Shown: positions 10,327 through 21,838 of the stretch, piece after piece | Numbering within the stretch: position 1 is the first letter of the stretch | Layout of the letters: every line of letters begins with the position of its first letter | NCBI RefSeq assembly: GCF_028389875.1 | Contig: NC_084671.1 | Span: 28,391,083-28,455,082, forward strand | Length of the DNA stretch: 64,000 bases | Direction: 5' to 3' | From: Rhea pennata | Taxonomy: Eukaryota > Chordata > Aves > Rheiformes > Rheidae | Translations under genes and position numbers: made by a program | The notes under the pieces: generated by a model | Database searches by the model: none | What the model was told of the DNA's origin: nothing | What the model saw: the letters and a program-made list of their open reading frames with translations, nothing else

Positions 10327-11103
10327 CTAGAGGAACGCGCTGAAGTGGGGCAGCAACAGGATGTTGCACAAGAACACGAGGAATAAGGCCACCACTTCCA
10401 TTTCGGCGCTGGGAGCCGGGCTGTCCCTGGGAGCCGGGCTCCTCTGCCTCCCGCGCCGAGCCGGGCGCTCGCAGACCGCCACGACCGTGAGTCCGTCGGG
10501 GAGCTCGTCCCGTCGCCCGGGGGACCTGCTGCGGCGGCAGCCTCGCGAAGGTGCCTCCCGTCTCCTGGTGCTTCCAGTGCTGCGGGACCTCTGCCGTAAC
10601 GGCCCGCGGGCTCGGGGTCCTGCCCGCCGGTGGGCGTGAGCAGTCGCCCGAGCCCTGCTTGGCCGTCGCCGGCTCCTCGCTGGAGAGTCGTAGCCCCTGT
10701 AGCGCAGGAGGCTGACGGCGCCGTCACGGCCGCTCCTCGGGGACCTGCTTCGCGCCGTCCTCGCTGCAGAGCGGGAGCGACGCCTCCGTCCTGGGCGGCC
10801 CGCAGAAGAGCGCCTGGGGCGGTCCGCCCGGGAGCCATGGTGCGGGGGGCGCGCGCGGCCGGAGCGGAAAGGCCGCTGGCAGAGCGGGCACTCGGCTCTG
10901 CTGGCTGACAGCTGCTGGACGCAGCCGAGGCAGAGCCTGTGCGAGCAGACGCTGACGTAGGCGGCGGCGTGCAGCGGGCGCAGGCAGACGGAGCAGCGCA
11001 GCTCCTCCGAGGCGTCCGGCGGCACGTGCTGCGGCAGCCAGCCGGCGCTGGCGCCGGGGGAGAAGCTGCCGTGCTCGCGGCAGTCCTCTTGCGCAGACCT
11101 CAT
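10327..11103 (-). CDS. TOPORS-like RING-finger protein, copy 2
   Basis: As far as I can read, this copy encodes the same 258 residues as copy 1; the visible base differences (for example gca to gcg in an Ala codon near 10,752) are silent. All eight RING ligands, the Arg/Ser-rich region and the hydrophobic tail are kept. The upstream intron is 11107-11298 (192 bp), the CRE is at 11603-11610 and AATAAA is at 10136-10131. The gene is transcribed away from the minisatellite of unit 3 and towards that of unit 2. Confidence 0.75.
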   Translation of the reverse strand: MRSAQEDCREHGSFSPGASAGWLPQHVPPDASEELRCSVCLRPLHAAAYVSVCSHRLCLGCVQQLSASRAECPLCQRPFRSGRARPPHHGSRADRPRRSSAGRPGRRRRSRSAARTARSRSPRSGRDGAVSLLRYRGYDSPARSRRRPSRARATAHAHRRAGPRARGPLRQRSRSTGSTRRREAPSRGCRRSRSPGRRDELPDGLTVVAVCERPARRGRQRSPAPRDSPAPSAEMEVVALFLVFLCNILLLPHFSAFL

Positions 11104-11602
11104 GTCCTGCAAGGCAGAGAGACCCGGAGCTTGTGTGAGCTGTGCTCGCGGCCGAGGCAGGCGAAGGCAGAAAAGCCGGGCGAGCGGCGAGCCAAAGGGC
11201 TGCGCAGGCTTCTGGGGGGCTGCAAGGGAGCAGCACAAGCGCCGAGAGGCCCCCGCGAAAGACCCCCTTGCTGCCTGCCTTGCAGCAGCACAGCTCACCT
11301 GCGCACGTCGGTCCGTGCTCAGCGCGGAACACCCCGCGCACCTGCAGGGCTGCCCAACACGCCGGCAGCCTCTGGGCGGCCCAGGCGCGGGACAGCAGCC
11401 CCGCGGGGTGCGCAGCGCCTCGGTCAGCCAGGCAGAGATGCTGCTGGCCGCCGAGCAAAGCCCCACACGCAAAGCGGAGACCCTGCCGGGCCCTGGACGC
11501 CTCGCGTGCCACCCGGCGGGGAGCCTGGGGCTAAGTGAGGGGGTGCCGACCGGGCGGCTGCCTCCCAGCAGTGAGGTCACGGGAGTCACAGGAACTCTCT
11601 GG

Positions 11603-11610
11603 TGACGTCA
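11603..11610. promoter_or_regulatory. CRE of RING gene copy 2
   Basis: Perfect TGACGTCA at the conserved position; the flank just after it reads cggggctg in place of cagggctg. Confidence 0.6.
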
Positions 11611-11778
11611 CGGGGCTGCCGGGGCCGCGCCCAGGAGACCCCCCAGGCTGCGGGAGCAGCCCCGGGCTCGCAGAGCACTTTGGAGAGCCGGCTTCAGCCG
11701 TGGGGCTTTGCCGGGGCTCTTTGTGCCTGGGGCTGTGGGTGCCGGGACTGGGCCAGGCTTTGCCTTGGCTTCCCTGGC

Positions 11779-12463
11779 AGTCAGAGAGCCAGAGAGTCAG
11801 AGAACCAGAGAATCAGGAAGGTTGGGGGGGAGACCTCCGGAGATCATCTAGTCCAACCTCCCTGCTCAAGCACGGTCACGTACAGCATGTTAGACAGGGT
11901 TGCATGCAGGTGGGCTTTGAGTATCTCCAGAGAAGGAGACTCCACAACCTCTCTGGGCAACCTGCTCCAGTGCTCCGTCCCTCTCACAGGGAAGACATTC
12001 CTCCTCACGTTCAGGTGGAACTTCCTGTGGTGCAGTTTTGGCCCATTGCCTCTTGTCCTGTCGCATGGGGCAACTGAAAAGTGTTTGTCCCCATCCCCTT
12101 GACACCCTCCCTTCACGTACTTAGACACATTGGCGGCACTCGGTAACTCTGCCTTCTCTGGAGCCTTTATCACCAGGGCCCCTGCCCCATTCAGTAGTGG
12201 GCCCACATTTTCCGCACTCCTCCTCTTGCTCCTGATGCATTTGAAGAAGCCCTTCCTGGTGTCCTGAACATCCCTTGCCAGACTCAATTCCAGCTGGGCC
12301 TTAGCCTTCCTCGCCGCATCCCTACATACTCGGACAACATTCCTATAATTCTCCCGGGTAGCCTGTGCCCTCTTCCACATTCTGTGTACTTTCCTCTTCT
12401 CTCTGAGTTTGGCCAGGAGCTCCTTGCTCGTCCTGGCAGGTCTCCTGCCCCCTTTGCTGGTCC
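11779..12463 (-). mobile_element. CR1 LINE, internally deleted by ~1.35 kb (unit 3)
   Basis: The 3' end and part of the 5' side remain. The reverse transcriptase core between the points matching 788 and 2,134 of unit 1 is absent, with the junction near 12,132. Confidence 0.88.
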
Positions 12464-12647
12464 ACGGTGACCACATTCAGGCCACCAAACTGTGCTGGTG
12501 AAGTGCTCAGTGTTTTCTGCCCAGGAGAACAGGAACGCCTTCACTGTCTATCACTGTCTCTCCTCCACCCTTCACAACACCCCAAGAACCGGGACCATAG
12601 AAATGCATGTGCTCCTTTGAGGAGATGGGGCACTATTTCCACCGTCA

Positions 12648-12998
12648 CAGGGTCAGAGAATGGTTGAGGAAGGAAGGCACCTCTAGAGAGAGTGTAGTCC
12701 AAGGCCCCTGCTCAAGCAGACTCACCTAGAGCACGTTGCCCCGGAACCTCTCTAGGTGGCTTTTGAAGAGCTCCAAGCTCGGAGACTGCCCAAGCTCCGA
12801 GGGCAAGCAGAGCTCAGTTAGCCTCCCAGGAGGACGCTTGTTGCTGATGGCCAGAGGGAACTGCCTGTGCTCCTGTTGGTGCCTCTTGCCTCTTGTCCTC
12901 TGCCTGGACGCAGTGAGAAGGGCCTGCGCTGTCCTCTTAACATCCTCCCTCAACAGTGCCAGCTCTCTCAGGCTGTCCTCAGAGGAGAGACGCTCAGG
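12648..12998 (-). mobile_element. Older CR1-like 3' fragment (unit 3)
   Basis: Copy of the fragment at 2650-3000; shares aagctcggagac with unit 5 where other units have aagcacggagac. Confidence 0.6.
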
Positions 12999-13228
12999 GG
13001 TCGAGCTGACATGGCCTCCAGGGCGCATGGGCAGGGTGTGGGGGAGGCCCCGGGTGAGGCTGCTGCAGGCCATGGAGGCCTGGGAGTGCACACAAGGCCC
13101 TGGCCTGTCCTTCGCTGCAGCCTCTTTCTCCTGTCCCTGCAGAGAGGGGGGACACATAACCCAGGAAGCGTGAGCCTTGCACAGCCATGCAGCCCGCGAC
13201 TGCCAGTGAAGGCCGTGGCTGGATCTGG

Positions 13229-13651
13229 TGTGGGTGCAGTGGGGCGTCTGGACTCAGTGGTATGGGTGCCAAGGCTATGGATCTGCTTTGGGGCATGTGG
13301 AGTCAGTGGTATGGGTTCCTGTGGCTGGAGGTGCTCTGGAGGGGTGCAGTGGGGCATGTGGACTCAGTGGTATGAGTGCCCATGCATGGAGCTGCTGTGG
13401 GTGCAGTGGGGCATCTGGACTCTGGTATGGGTGCCCATGGCTGGAGCTGCTCTGGGGGGTGCTGTGGGGCATCTGGACTCAGTGGTATGGGTTCCCGTGG
13501 CTGGAGCTGCTCTGGGGGGTGCTGTGGGGCATCTGGACTAGTGGTATGGGTGCCCGTGGCTGGAGCTGCTCTGGGGGGTGCTGTGGGGCATCTGGACTCA
13601 GTAGTATGGGTGCCCGTGGCTGGAGCTGCTCTGGGGGGTGCCGTGGGGCAG
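13229..13651. repeat. Minisatellite (unit 3, 423 bp)
   Basis: The right half has been homogenised to one monomer type (ctggagctgctctgggggg then tgctgtggggcatctgg). Confidence 0.9.
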
Positions 13652-14519
13652 CTGGGCTCGGCAGCGTGGCTGCGGGCTCCGGAGCCCCTGTGCTGCCCGC
13701 AGCAGTGCTGGTGTGAGCGCAGGCAGGAGGAAGATGGGGGGCAGCAGGGCCCGGAGGCAGAGGATGGGAAGGGCGCGAGGGCGAGCAGGGATTTCTCCTC
13801 CCTGGCGGTGGGGCTCTGGCGGCGGGTGTGTGCCAGGGCTGTGTGCATGGAGGGGAGGGGAGGCCTTGGGAGGCTGCTGCCCAGAGCCCTTGGGGCCGGG
13901 GCCTGGAGGTGGGGGGGGGGGTCTTTGGAGGGCAAAGGTGCCCTTGCGGGAAGCCGCCCTGCATTTGCCCGGAGGTGGCAATACGTACACGGCGTTTGCT
14001 GTAGAGCAATACACAGCAGATAAGGTGAACATTTGCCCTGGAGGTGGTGTGTCCCGAGGCGCTCGGTGTGTGGGGCACCGGGCCGAGAGCGAAGGGGTCC
14101 CCGCTGCTTGGGAGAGGTGTTGGGTCTCCTGCGAGAAGTCTGGCTCGTGGGCCCTTGGAGCCCTGGCCGAGTTTGCAGCCCCGTGCGCAGGCGCCGGCAG
14201 CTCTCTGCCAGCTCCTGCTGGGGGCTTTTGCAAGGCTCGTGGCTGTTGCCCGCCAGCTGCGGGCCGGACAGAGTGAGCCCCGAGACGCGGGTGGTGGTTG
14301 CAGGCAGCGGCTGCTCCCTGCCCTTTATTAAGCGCCCGGCCCAGCACACGAGGAGGCCCCAGAGGCTCCCAGGCACCCAGGCTGCCTGCCTGGCTCTGCT
14401 GCGTCCTTCCCGGTCTTCCTTTGCCCAGCCAAGGCAACGGCAGCTCCCGCGGCCCTCGTCCGAACGCGCCCTGCTGCCGCCTGCCCCGAGGCCCGGGCCG
14501 CTGCGGGGAGCAGGGGACT

Positions 14520-15296
14520 CTAGAGGAACGCGCTGAAGTGGGGCAGCAACAGGATGTTGCACAAGAACACGAGGAACAAGGCCACCACTTCCATTTCGGC
14601 GCTGGGAGCCGGGCTGTCCCTGGGAGCCGGGCTCCTCTGCCTCCCGCGCCGAGCCGGGCGCTCGCAGACCGCCACGACCGTGAGTCCGTCGGGGAGCTCG
14701 TCCCGTCGCCCGGGGGACCTGCTGCGGCGGCAGCCTCGCGAAGGTGCCTCCCGTCTCCTGGTGCTTCCAGTGCTGCGGGACCTCTGCCGTAACGGCCCGC
14801 GGGCTCGGGGTCCTGCCCGCCGGTGGGCGTGAGCAGTCGCCCGAGCCCTGCTTGGCCGTCGCCGGCTCCTCGCTGGAGAGTCGTAGCCCCTGTAGCGCAG
14901 GAGGCTGCTGGCGCCGTCACGGCCGCTCCTCGGGGACCTGCTTCGCGCCGTCCTCGCTGCAGAGCGGGAGCGACGCCTCCGTCCTGGACGGCCCGCAGAA
15001 GAGCGCCTGGGGCGGTCCGCCCGGGAGCCGTGGTGCGGGGGGCGCGCGCGGCCGGAGCGGAAAGGCCGCTGGCAGAGCGGGCACTCGGCTCTGCTGGCTG
15101 ACAGCTGCTGGACGCAGCCGAGGCAGAGCCTGTGCGAGCAGACGCTGACGTAGGCGGCGGCGTGCAGCGGGCGCAGGCAGACGGAGCAGCGCAGCTCCTC
15201 CGAGGCGTCCGGCGGCACGTGCTGCGGCAGCCAGCCGGCGCTGGCGCCGGGGGAGAAGCTGCCGTGCTCGCGGCAGTCCTCTTGCGCAGACCTCAT
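14520..15296 (-). CDS. TOPORS-like RING-finger protein, copy 3
   Basis: This 258-residue copy differs from copy 1 by one residue, Val to Ser in the DGAVSLL stretch before the RYRGYDS motif (a two-base change). Its upstream intron (15300-15490) is 191 bp, one base shorter than in the other copies. That shift closes the long unspliced frame here but leaves the 258-residue frame untouched, which supports the start chosen after the splice acceptor. The CRE is at 15795-15802 and AATAAA at 14329-14324. Confidence 0.75.
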   Translation of the reverse strand: MRSAQEDCREHGSFSPGASAGWLPQHVPPDASEELRCSVCLRPLHAAAYVSVCSHRLCLGCVQQLSASRAECPLCQRPFRSGRARPPHHGSRADRPRRSSAGRPGRRRRSRSAARTARSRSPRSGRDGASSLLRYRGYDSPARSRRRPSRARATAHAHRRAGPRARGPLRQRSRSTGSTRRREAPSRGCRRSRSPGRRDELPDGLTVVAVCERPARRGRQRSPAPRDSPAPSAEMEVVALFLVFLCNILLLPHFSAFL

Positions 15297-15794
15297 GTCC
15301 TGCAAGGCAGAGAGACCCGGAGCTTGTGTGAGCTGTGCTCGCGGCCGAGGCAGGCGAAGGCAGAAAAGCCGGGCGAGCGGCGAGCCAAAGGGCTGCGCAG
15401 GCTTCTGGGGGGCTGCAAGGGAGCAGCACAAGCGCCGAGAGGCCCCCCGAAACACCCCCTTGCTGCCTGCCTTGCAGCAGCACAGCTCACCTGCGCACGT
15501 CGGTCCGTGCTCAGCGCGGAACACCCCGCGCACCTGCAGGGCTGCCCAACACGCCGGCAGCCTCTGGGCGGCCCAGGCGCGGGACAGCAGCCCCGCGGGG
15601 TGCGCAGCGCCTCAGTCAGCCAGGCAGAGATGCTGCTGGCCGCCGAGCAAAGCCCCACACGCAAAGCGGAGACCCTGCCGGGCCCTGGACGCCTCGCGTG
15701 CCACCCGGCGGGGAGCCTGGGGCTAAGTGAGGGGGTGCCGACCGGGCGGCTGCCTCCCAGCAGTGACGTCGCGGGAGTCACAGGAACTCTCTGG

Positions 15795-15802
15795 TGACGT
15801 CA
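15795..15802. promoter_or_regulatory. CRE of RING gene copy 3
   Basis: Perfect TGACGTCA. A second near-match (TGACGTCG) lies about 30 bp away near 15,764; units 1 to 3 have TGAGGTCG or TGAGGTCA at that place. Confidence 0.6.
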
Positions 15803-15969
15803 CAGGGCTGCCGGGGCCGCGCCCAGGAGACCCCCCAGGCTGCGGGAGCAGCCCCGGGCTCGCAGAGCACTTTGGAGAGCCGGCTTCAGCCGTGGGGCTT
15901 TGCCGGGGCTCTTTGTGCCTGGGGCTGTGGGTGCCGGGACTGGGCCAGGCTTTGCCTTGGCTTCCCTGG

Positions 15970-17996
15970 CAGTCAGAGAGCCAGAGAGTCAGAGAACCAG
16001 AGAATCAGGAAGGTTGGGGGAGACCTCCGGAGATCATCTAGTCCAACCTCCCTGCTCCAGCACAGTCACCTAGAGCCTGTTAGACAGGGTTGCATGCAGG
16101 CGGGCTTTGAGTATCTCCAGAGAAGGAGACTCCACAACCTCTCTGGGCAACCTGCTCCAGTGCTCCGTCCCTCTCACAGGGAAGACATTCCTCCTCACGT
16201 TCAGGTGGAACTTCCTGTGGTGCAGTTTTGGCCCATTGCCTCTTGTCCTGTCGCATGGGGCAACTGAAAAGCGTTTGTCCCCATCCCCTTGACCCCCTCC
16301 CTTCACATACTTAGACACATTGATAAGATCCCCCCTCAGTCTTCCCTTCCCCAGGCTGAAGAGGCCAAGCTATCACAGCTGTTCCTCAGAGGGCAGGTGC
16401 TCCAGCCCTCTGATCATCTTCATAGCCCTACACTGGACTCTCTCCAGCAGCTCCATGTCTCTCTTGTCCTGGGGAGCCCAGAACTGGATGTAGTACTTGA
16501 GATGAGGTCTCAGCAGGGGCTGAGTAGAGGGACAGGATCACCTCCCTCAACCTGCTGGCCACACTCTTCCAAATGCAGCCCAGGAGACCATTGGCCTTCC
16601 TGGCCACAGGGCCACATTGCTGCCTCAGGGTCAACTTGTCATCCACCAGCACTCCCAGGTCCTCCTCTGCACAGCTGCTTTCTAGCAGCTCAGCCCCCAG
16701 CCTGTACTGGTGCCTGGGGTTATTTCTCCCTAGGTGCAGGACTCTGCACTTGCCCTTGTGGAACCTCAGGAGGTTCCTCTCTGCCCAGCTCTCCAGCCTG
16801 TCCATGTCTCTCTGAACGGCAGCACAGCCCTCCTGTGCCTCAGCCACTCCTCCCAGCTTGGTAGCATCAGCAAACTTGCTGAGGAGGCACTCTGTCCCTT
16901 TGTCCAGGTCGTTGATGAAGAAGTTGAACAGGATGGGAGCCAGTTCTGAGCCCTGGGGGACTCCACTAGCCACAGGCCTCCAACTAGACTCCACGCCAAT
17001 GATGACAACCCTCTGAGGTCTGCCTTGCAGCTAGTTCTCAACCCACCTCACTGTCCACTCATCTATCCCACACTTGCTGAGCTTCTCTAGGAGGATGTTA
17101 TGGGAGACAGCGTCAAAAGCCTTGCTGAAGTCAAGGTACCCAATGCCCACTGCTCTCCCCTCCCCTACCCAGGCAGTTGTTCCATCCTAGAAGGCGATCA
17201 GCTTGGTTAAGCAGGAGTTCCCCTTGGTGAAGCCATGCTGTCTACTCCCGATCACCTTCTTTCCCTCCATATGCTTGGAGATGACATTGAGAATGAGCTG
17301 TTCCATCCCTTTTCCAGGGATGGAGGTGAGGCTGAGCAGCCTAGAGTTGCCTGGGTCCTCCTTCTTGCCCTTTTTGAAGACTGGAGTGACACTGGCTTTC
17401 TCCCAGTCCTCAGGCACCTCTCCCGTTTTCCCAGGACCTTTCAAAGATGATGGAGAGCAGCCTGGCAACAACATCCGCCAGCTCCCTCAGTACCCATGGG
17501 TGCATCCCATCTGGGCCCACCGATCTGTGGATGTCAGGCTTGCCCACAAGGTCTCTAATCCTCTCCTCCTCAACCAAAGGGAAGTCTTCCTTTCTCCAGG
17601 CTTTCTGCCTTGCCTCCAGGCTCTGGGGTTCTTGCAGGCTGCCCTTAGCAGCGAAGCCTGAAGCCAAGGCAGCACTCAGTAACTCTGCCTTCTCCGGAGC
17701 CCTTGTCACCAGGGCCCCTGCCCCATTCAATACTGGGCCCACATTTTCCGCACTCCTCCTCTTGCTCCTGATGCATTTGAAGAAGCCCTTCCTGGTGTCC
17801 TGAACATCCCTTGCCAGACTCAATTCCAGCTGGGCCTTAGCCTTCCTCGCCGCATCCCTACATACTCGGACAACATTCCTATAATTCTCCCGGGTAGCCT
17901 GTGCCCTCTTCCACATTCTGTGTACTTTCCTCTTCTCTCTGAGTTTGGCCAGGAGCTCCTTGCTCGTCCTGGCAGGTCTCCTGCCCCCTTTGCTGG
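15970..17996 (-). mobile_element. CR1 LINE, full form (unit 4)
   Basis: Same extent and coding blocks as in unit 1, including FADATKLGG. Its 3' portion (gaggccaagctatcacagctg) is of the unit 2 type. Confidence 0.88.
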
Positions 17997-18183
17997 TCCA
18001 CGGTGACCACATTCAGGCCACCAGACTGTCCTGGTGAAGTGCTCAGTGTTTTCTGCCCAGGAGAACAGGAACGCCTTCACTGTCTATCACTGTCTCTCCT
18101 CCACCCTTCACAACACCCCAAGAACCGGGACCATAGAAATGCACGTGCTCCTTTGAGGAGATGGGGCACTATTTCCACCGTCA

Positions 18184-18534
18184 CAGGGTCAGAGAATGGT
18201 TGAGGAAGGAAGGCACCTCTGGAGAGAGTGTAGTCCAAGGCCCCTGCTCAAGCAGACTCACCTAGAGCACGTTGCCCCGGAACCTGTCTAGGTGGCTTTT
18301 GAAGAGCTCCAAGCACGGAGACTGCCCAAGCTCCGAGGGCAAGCAGAGCTCAGTTAGCCTCCCAGGAGGACGCTTGTTGCTGATGGCCAGAGGGAACTGC
18401 CTGTGCTCCTGTTGGTGCCTGTTACCTCTTGTCCTCTGCCTGGACGCGGTGAAAAGGGTCTGCGCCGTCCTCTTAACATCCTCCCTCAACAGTGCCAGCT
18501 CTCTCAGGCTGTCCTCAGAGGAGAGACGCTCAGG
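18184..18534 (-). mobile_element. Older CR1-like 3' fragment (unit 4)
   Basis: Copy of the fragment at 2650-3000, carried by the unit duplication. Confidence 0.6.
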
Positions 18535-18764
18535 GGTTGAGCTGACATGGCCTCCAGGGCGCATGGGCAGGGTGTGGGGGAGGCCCCGGGTGAGGCTGCT
18601 GCAGGCCATGGAGGCCTGGGAGTGCACACAAGGCCCTGGCCTGTCCTTCGCTGCAGCCTCTTTCTCCTGTCCCTGCAGAGAGGGGGGACACATAACCCAG
18701 GAAGCGTGAGCCTTGCACAGCCATGCAGCCCGCGACTGCCAGTGAAGGCCGTGGCTGGATCTGG

Positions 18765-19519
18765 TGTGGGTGCAGTGGGGCATCTGGACTCAGTGGTATG
18801 GGTGCCAAGGCTATGGATCTGCTTTGGGGCATCTGGACTCAGTGGTATGGGTTCCTGTGGCTGGAGGTGCTCTGGAGGGGTGCAGTGGGGCATGTGGACT
18901 CAGTGGTATGAGTGCCCATGCATGGAGCTGCTGTGGGTGCAGTGGGGCATCTGGACTCAGTGGTATGGGTGCCAAGGCTATGGATCTGCTTTGGGGCATC
19001 TGGACTCAGTGGTATGGGTTCCCGTGGCTGGAGGTGCTCTGGAGGGGTGCAGTGGGGCATGTGGACTCAGTGGTATGGGTGCCCATGCATGGAGCTGCTG
19101 TGGGTGCAGTGGGGCATCTGGACTCAGTGGTATGGGTGCCAAGGCTATGGATCTGCTTTGGGGCATCTGGACTCAGTAGTATGGGTTCCCGTGGCTGGAG
19201 CAGCTCTGGGGGCAATGTGGCATCTGGACTCAGTGGTATGGGTTCCCGTGGCTGGAAGTGCTCTGGAGGGGTGCAGTGGGGCATGTGGACTCAGTGGTAT
19301 GGGTGCCCATGGCTGGAGCTGCTCTGGGGGGTGCAGTGGGGCATCTGGACTCAGTTGAATTGGTGCCCATGCATGGAGCTGCTGTGGGTGCCATGGGGCA
19401 TCTGGACTCTGGTATGGGTGCCCATGGCTGGAGCTGCTCTGGGGCGTGCCGTGGGGCATCTGGACTCTGTGGTATGGGTGCCCGTGGCTGGAGCTGCTCT
19501 GGGGGGTGCCGTGGGGCAG
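18765..19519. repeat. Minisatellite (unit 4, 755 bp)
   Basis: Same monomer order and length as in unit 2, one base apart, including the rare ttgaattggtgcc variant near 19,355. Confidence 0.9.
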
Positions 19520-20386
19520 CTGGGCTCGGCAGCGTGGCTGCGGGCTCCGGAGCCCCTGTGCTGCCCGCAGCAGTGCTGGTGTGAGCGCAGGCAGGAGGGA
19601 GCTGGGGGGCAGCAGGGCCCGGAGGCAGAGGATGGGAAGGGCGCGAGGGAGAGCAGGGATTTCTCCTCCCTGGCGGCGGGGCTCTGGCGGCGGGTGTCTG
19701 CCAGGGCTGTGTGCGTGGAGGGGAGGGGAGGCCTTGGGAGGCTGCTGCCCAGAGCCCTTGGGGCCGGGGCCTGGAGGTGGGGGGGGGGTCTTTGGAGGGC
19801 AAAGGTGCCCTTGCGGGAAGCCGCCCTGCATTTGCCCGGAGGTGGCAATACGTACATGGCGTTTGCTGTAGAGCAATACACAGCAGATAAGGTGAACATT
19901 TGCCCTGGAGGTGGCGTGTCCCGAGGCGCTCGGTGTGTGGGGCACCGGGCCGAGAGCGAAGGGGCCCCCGCTGCTTGGGAGAGGTGTTGGGTCTCCTGCG
20001 AGAAGTCTGGCTCGTGGGCCCTTGGAGCCCTGGCCGAGTTTGCAGCCCCGTGCGCAGGCGCCGGCAGCTCTCTGCCAGCTCCTGCCGGGGGCTTTTGCAA
20101 GGCTCGTGGCTGTTGCCCGCCAGCCGCGGGCCGGACAGAGTGAGCCCCGAGACGCGGGTGGTGGTTGCAGGCAGCGGCTGCTCCCTGCCCTTTATTACGC
20201 GCCCGGCCCAGCACACGAGGAGGCCCCAGAGGCTCCCAGGCACCCAGGCTGCCTGCCTGGCTCTGCTGCGTCCTTCCCGGTCTTCCTTTGCCCAGCCAAG
20301 GCAACGGCAGCTCCCGCGGCCCTCGTCCGAACGCGCCCTGCTGCCGCCTGCCCCGAGGCCCGGGCCGCTGCGGGGAGCAGGGGACT

Positions 20387-21163
20387 CTAGAGGAACGCGC
20401 TGAAGTGGGGCAGCAACAGGATGTTGCACAAGAACACGAGGAATAAGGCCACCACTTCCATTTCGGCGCTGGGAGCCGGGCTGTCCCTGGGAGCCGGGCT
20501 CCTCTGCCTCCCGCGCCGAGCCGGGCGCTCGCAGACCGCCACGACCGTGAGTCCGTCGGGGAGCTCGTCCCGTCGCCCGGGGGACCTGCTGCGGCGGCAG
20601 CCTCGCGAAGGTGCCTCCCGTCTCCTGGTGCTTCCAGTGCTGCGGGACCTCTGCCGTAACGGCCCGCGGGCTCGGGGTCCTGCCCGCCGGTGGGCGTGAG
20701 CAGTCGCCCGAGCCCTGCTTGGCCGTCGCCGGCTCCTCGCTGGAGAGTCGTAGCCCCTGTAGCGCAGGAGGCTGACGGCGCCGTCACGGCCGCTCCTCGG
20801 GGACCTGCTTCGTGCCGTCCTCGCTGCAGAGCGGGAGCGACGCCTCCGTCCTGGGCGGCCCGCAGAAGAGCGCCTGGGGCGGTCCGCCCGGGAGCCGTGG
20901 TGCGGGGGGCGCGCGCGGCCGGAGCGGAAAGGCCGCTGGCAGAGCGGGCACTCGGCTCTGCTGGCTGACAGCTGCTGGACGCAGCCGAGGCAGAGCCTGT
21001 GCGAGCAGACGCTGACGTAGGCGGCGGCGTGCAGCGGGCGCAGGCAGACGGAGCAGCGCAGCTCCTCCGAGGCGTCCGGCGGCACGTGCTGCGGCAGCCA
21101 GCCGGCGCTGGCGCCGGGGGAGAAGCTGCCGTGCTCGCGGCAGTCCTCTTGCGCAGACCTCAT
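20387..21163 (-). CDS. TOPORS-like RING-finger protein, copy 4
   Basis: The 258 residues appear the same as in copy 1. Differences are silent or lie in the intron, where two substitutions sit near 21,236-21,242. The CRE is at 21663-21670 and AATAAA at 20196-20191. The base after the polyadenylation signal differs from the other units (ttacgc in place of ttaagc on the plus strand), without touching the signal. Confidence 0.75.
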   Translation of the reverse strand: MRSAQEDCREHGSFSPGASAGWLPQHVPPDASEELRCSVCLRPLHAAAYVSVCSHRLCLGCVQQLSASRAECPLCQRPFRSGRARPPHHGSRADRPRRSSAGRPGRRRRSRSAARTARSRSPRSGRDGAVSLLRYRGYDSPARSRRRPSRARATAHAHRRAGPRARGPLRQRSRSTGSTRRREAPSRGCRRSRSPGRRDELPDGLTVVAVCERPARRGRQRSPAPRDSPAPSAEMEVVALFLVFLCNILLLPHFSAFL

Positions 21164-21662
21164 GTCCTGCAAGGCAGAGAGACCCGGAGCTTGTGTGAGC
21201 TGTGCTCGCGGCCGAGGCAGGCGAAGGCAGAAAAGCTGGGTGAGCGGCGAGCCAAAGGGCTGCGCAGGCTTCTGGGGGGCTGCAAGGGAGCAGCACAAGC
21301 GCCGAGAGGCCCCCGCGAAAGACCCCCTTGCTGCCTGCCTTGCAGCAGCGCAGCTCACCTGCGCACGTCGGTCCGTGCTCAGCGCGGAACACCCCGCGCA
21401 CCTGCAGGGCTGCCCAACACGCCGGCAGCCTCTGGGCGGCCCAGGCGCGGGACAGCAGCCCCGCGGGGTGCGCAGCGCCTCGGTCAGCCAGGCAGAGATG
21501 CTGCTGGCCGCCGAGCAAAGCCCCACACGCAAAGCGGAGACCCTGCCGGGCCCTGGACGCCTCGCGTGCCACCCGGCGGGGAGCCTGGGGCTAAGTGAGG
21601 GGGTGCCGACCGGGCGGCTGCCTCCCAGCAGTGACGTCGCGGGAGTCACAGGAACTCTCTGG

Positions 21663-21670
21663 TGACGTCA
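21663..21670. promoter_or_regulatory. CRE of RING gene copy 4
   Basis: Perfect TGACGTCA, with the second near-match TGACGTCG about 30 bp away near 21,632. Confidence 0.6.
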
Positions 21671-21838
21671 CAGGGCTGCCGGGGCCGCGCCCAGGAGACC
21701 CCCCAGGCTGCGGGAGCAGCCCCGGGCTCGCAGAACACGTTGGAGAGCCGGCTTCAGCCGTGGGGCTTTGCCGGGGCTCTTTGTGCCTGGGGCTGTGGGT
21801 GCCGGGACTGGGCCAGGCTTTGCCTTGGCTTCCCTGGC

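Larger units (their letters stand above)
5650..11344. repeat. Tandem array unit 2 (long type, variant)
   Basis: This 5,695 bp unit repeats unit 1 in the same order. It differs in three visible ways. About 280 bp of CR1 are missing at the junction near 6,697. It carries about 117 bp near 7,829-7,945 that the other units lack. Its minisatellite is longer (754 bp against 530). It shares small variants with unit 4 (tcacctagagcctgtt near 6180 and 16068), which points to exchange between non-adjacent units. Confidence 0.93.
11345..15536. repeat. Tandem array unit 3 (short type)
   Basis: This 4,192 bp unit is short mainly because about 1.35 kb of CR1 is missing (junction near 12,132) and because its minisatellite is 423 bp. 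It matches unit 5 almost exactly in length (4,188 bp) and shares that unit's private variants, such as tggcggcactcgg at the CR1 junction. Confidence 0.93.
15537..21404. repeat. Tandem array unit 4 (long type)
   Basis: This is the longest unit (5,868 bp), with the full-length form of the CR1 copy and a 755 bp minisatellite that matches the one in unit 2. Its CR1 body resembles unit 1 while its CR1 3' end and minisatellite resemble unit 2, a mosaic pattern. Confidence 0.93.
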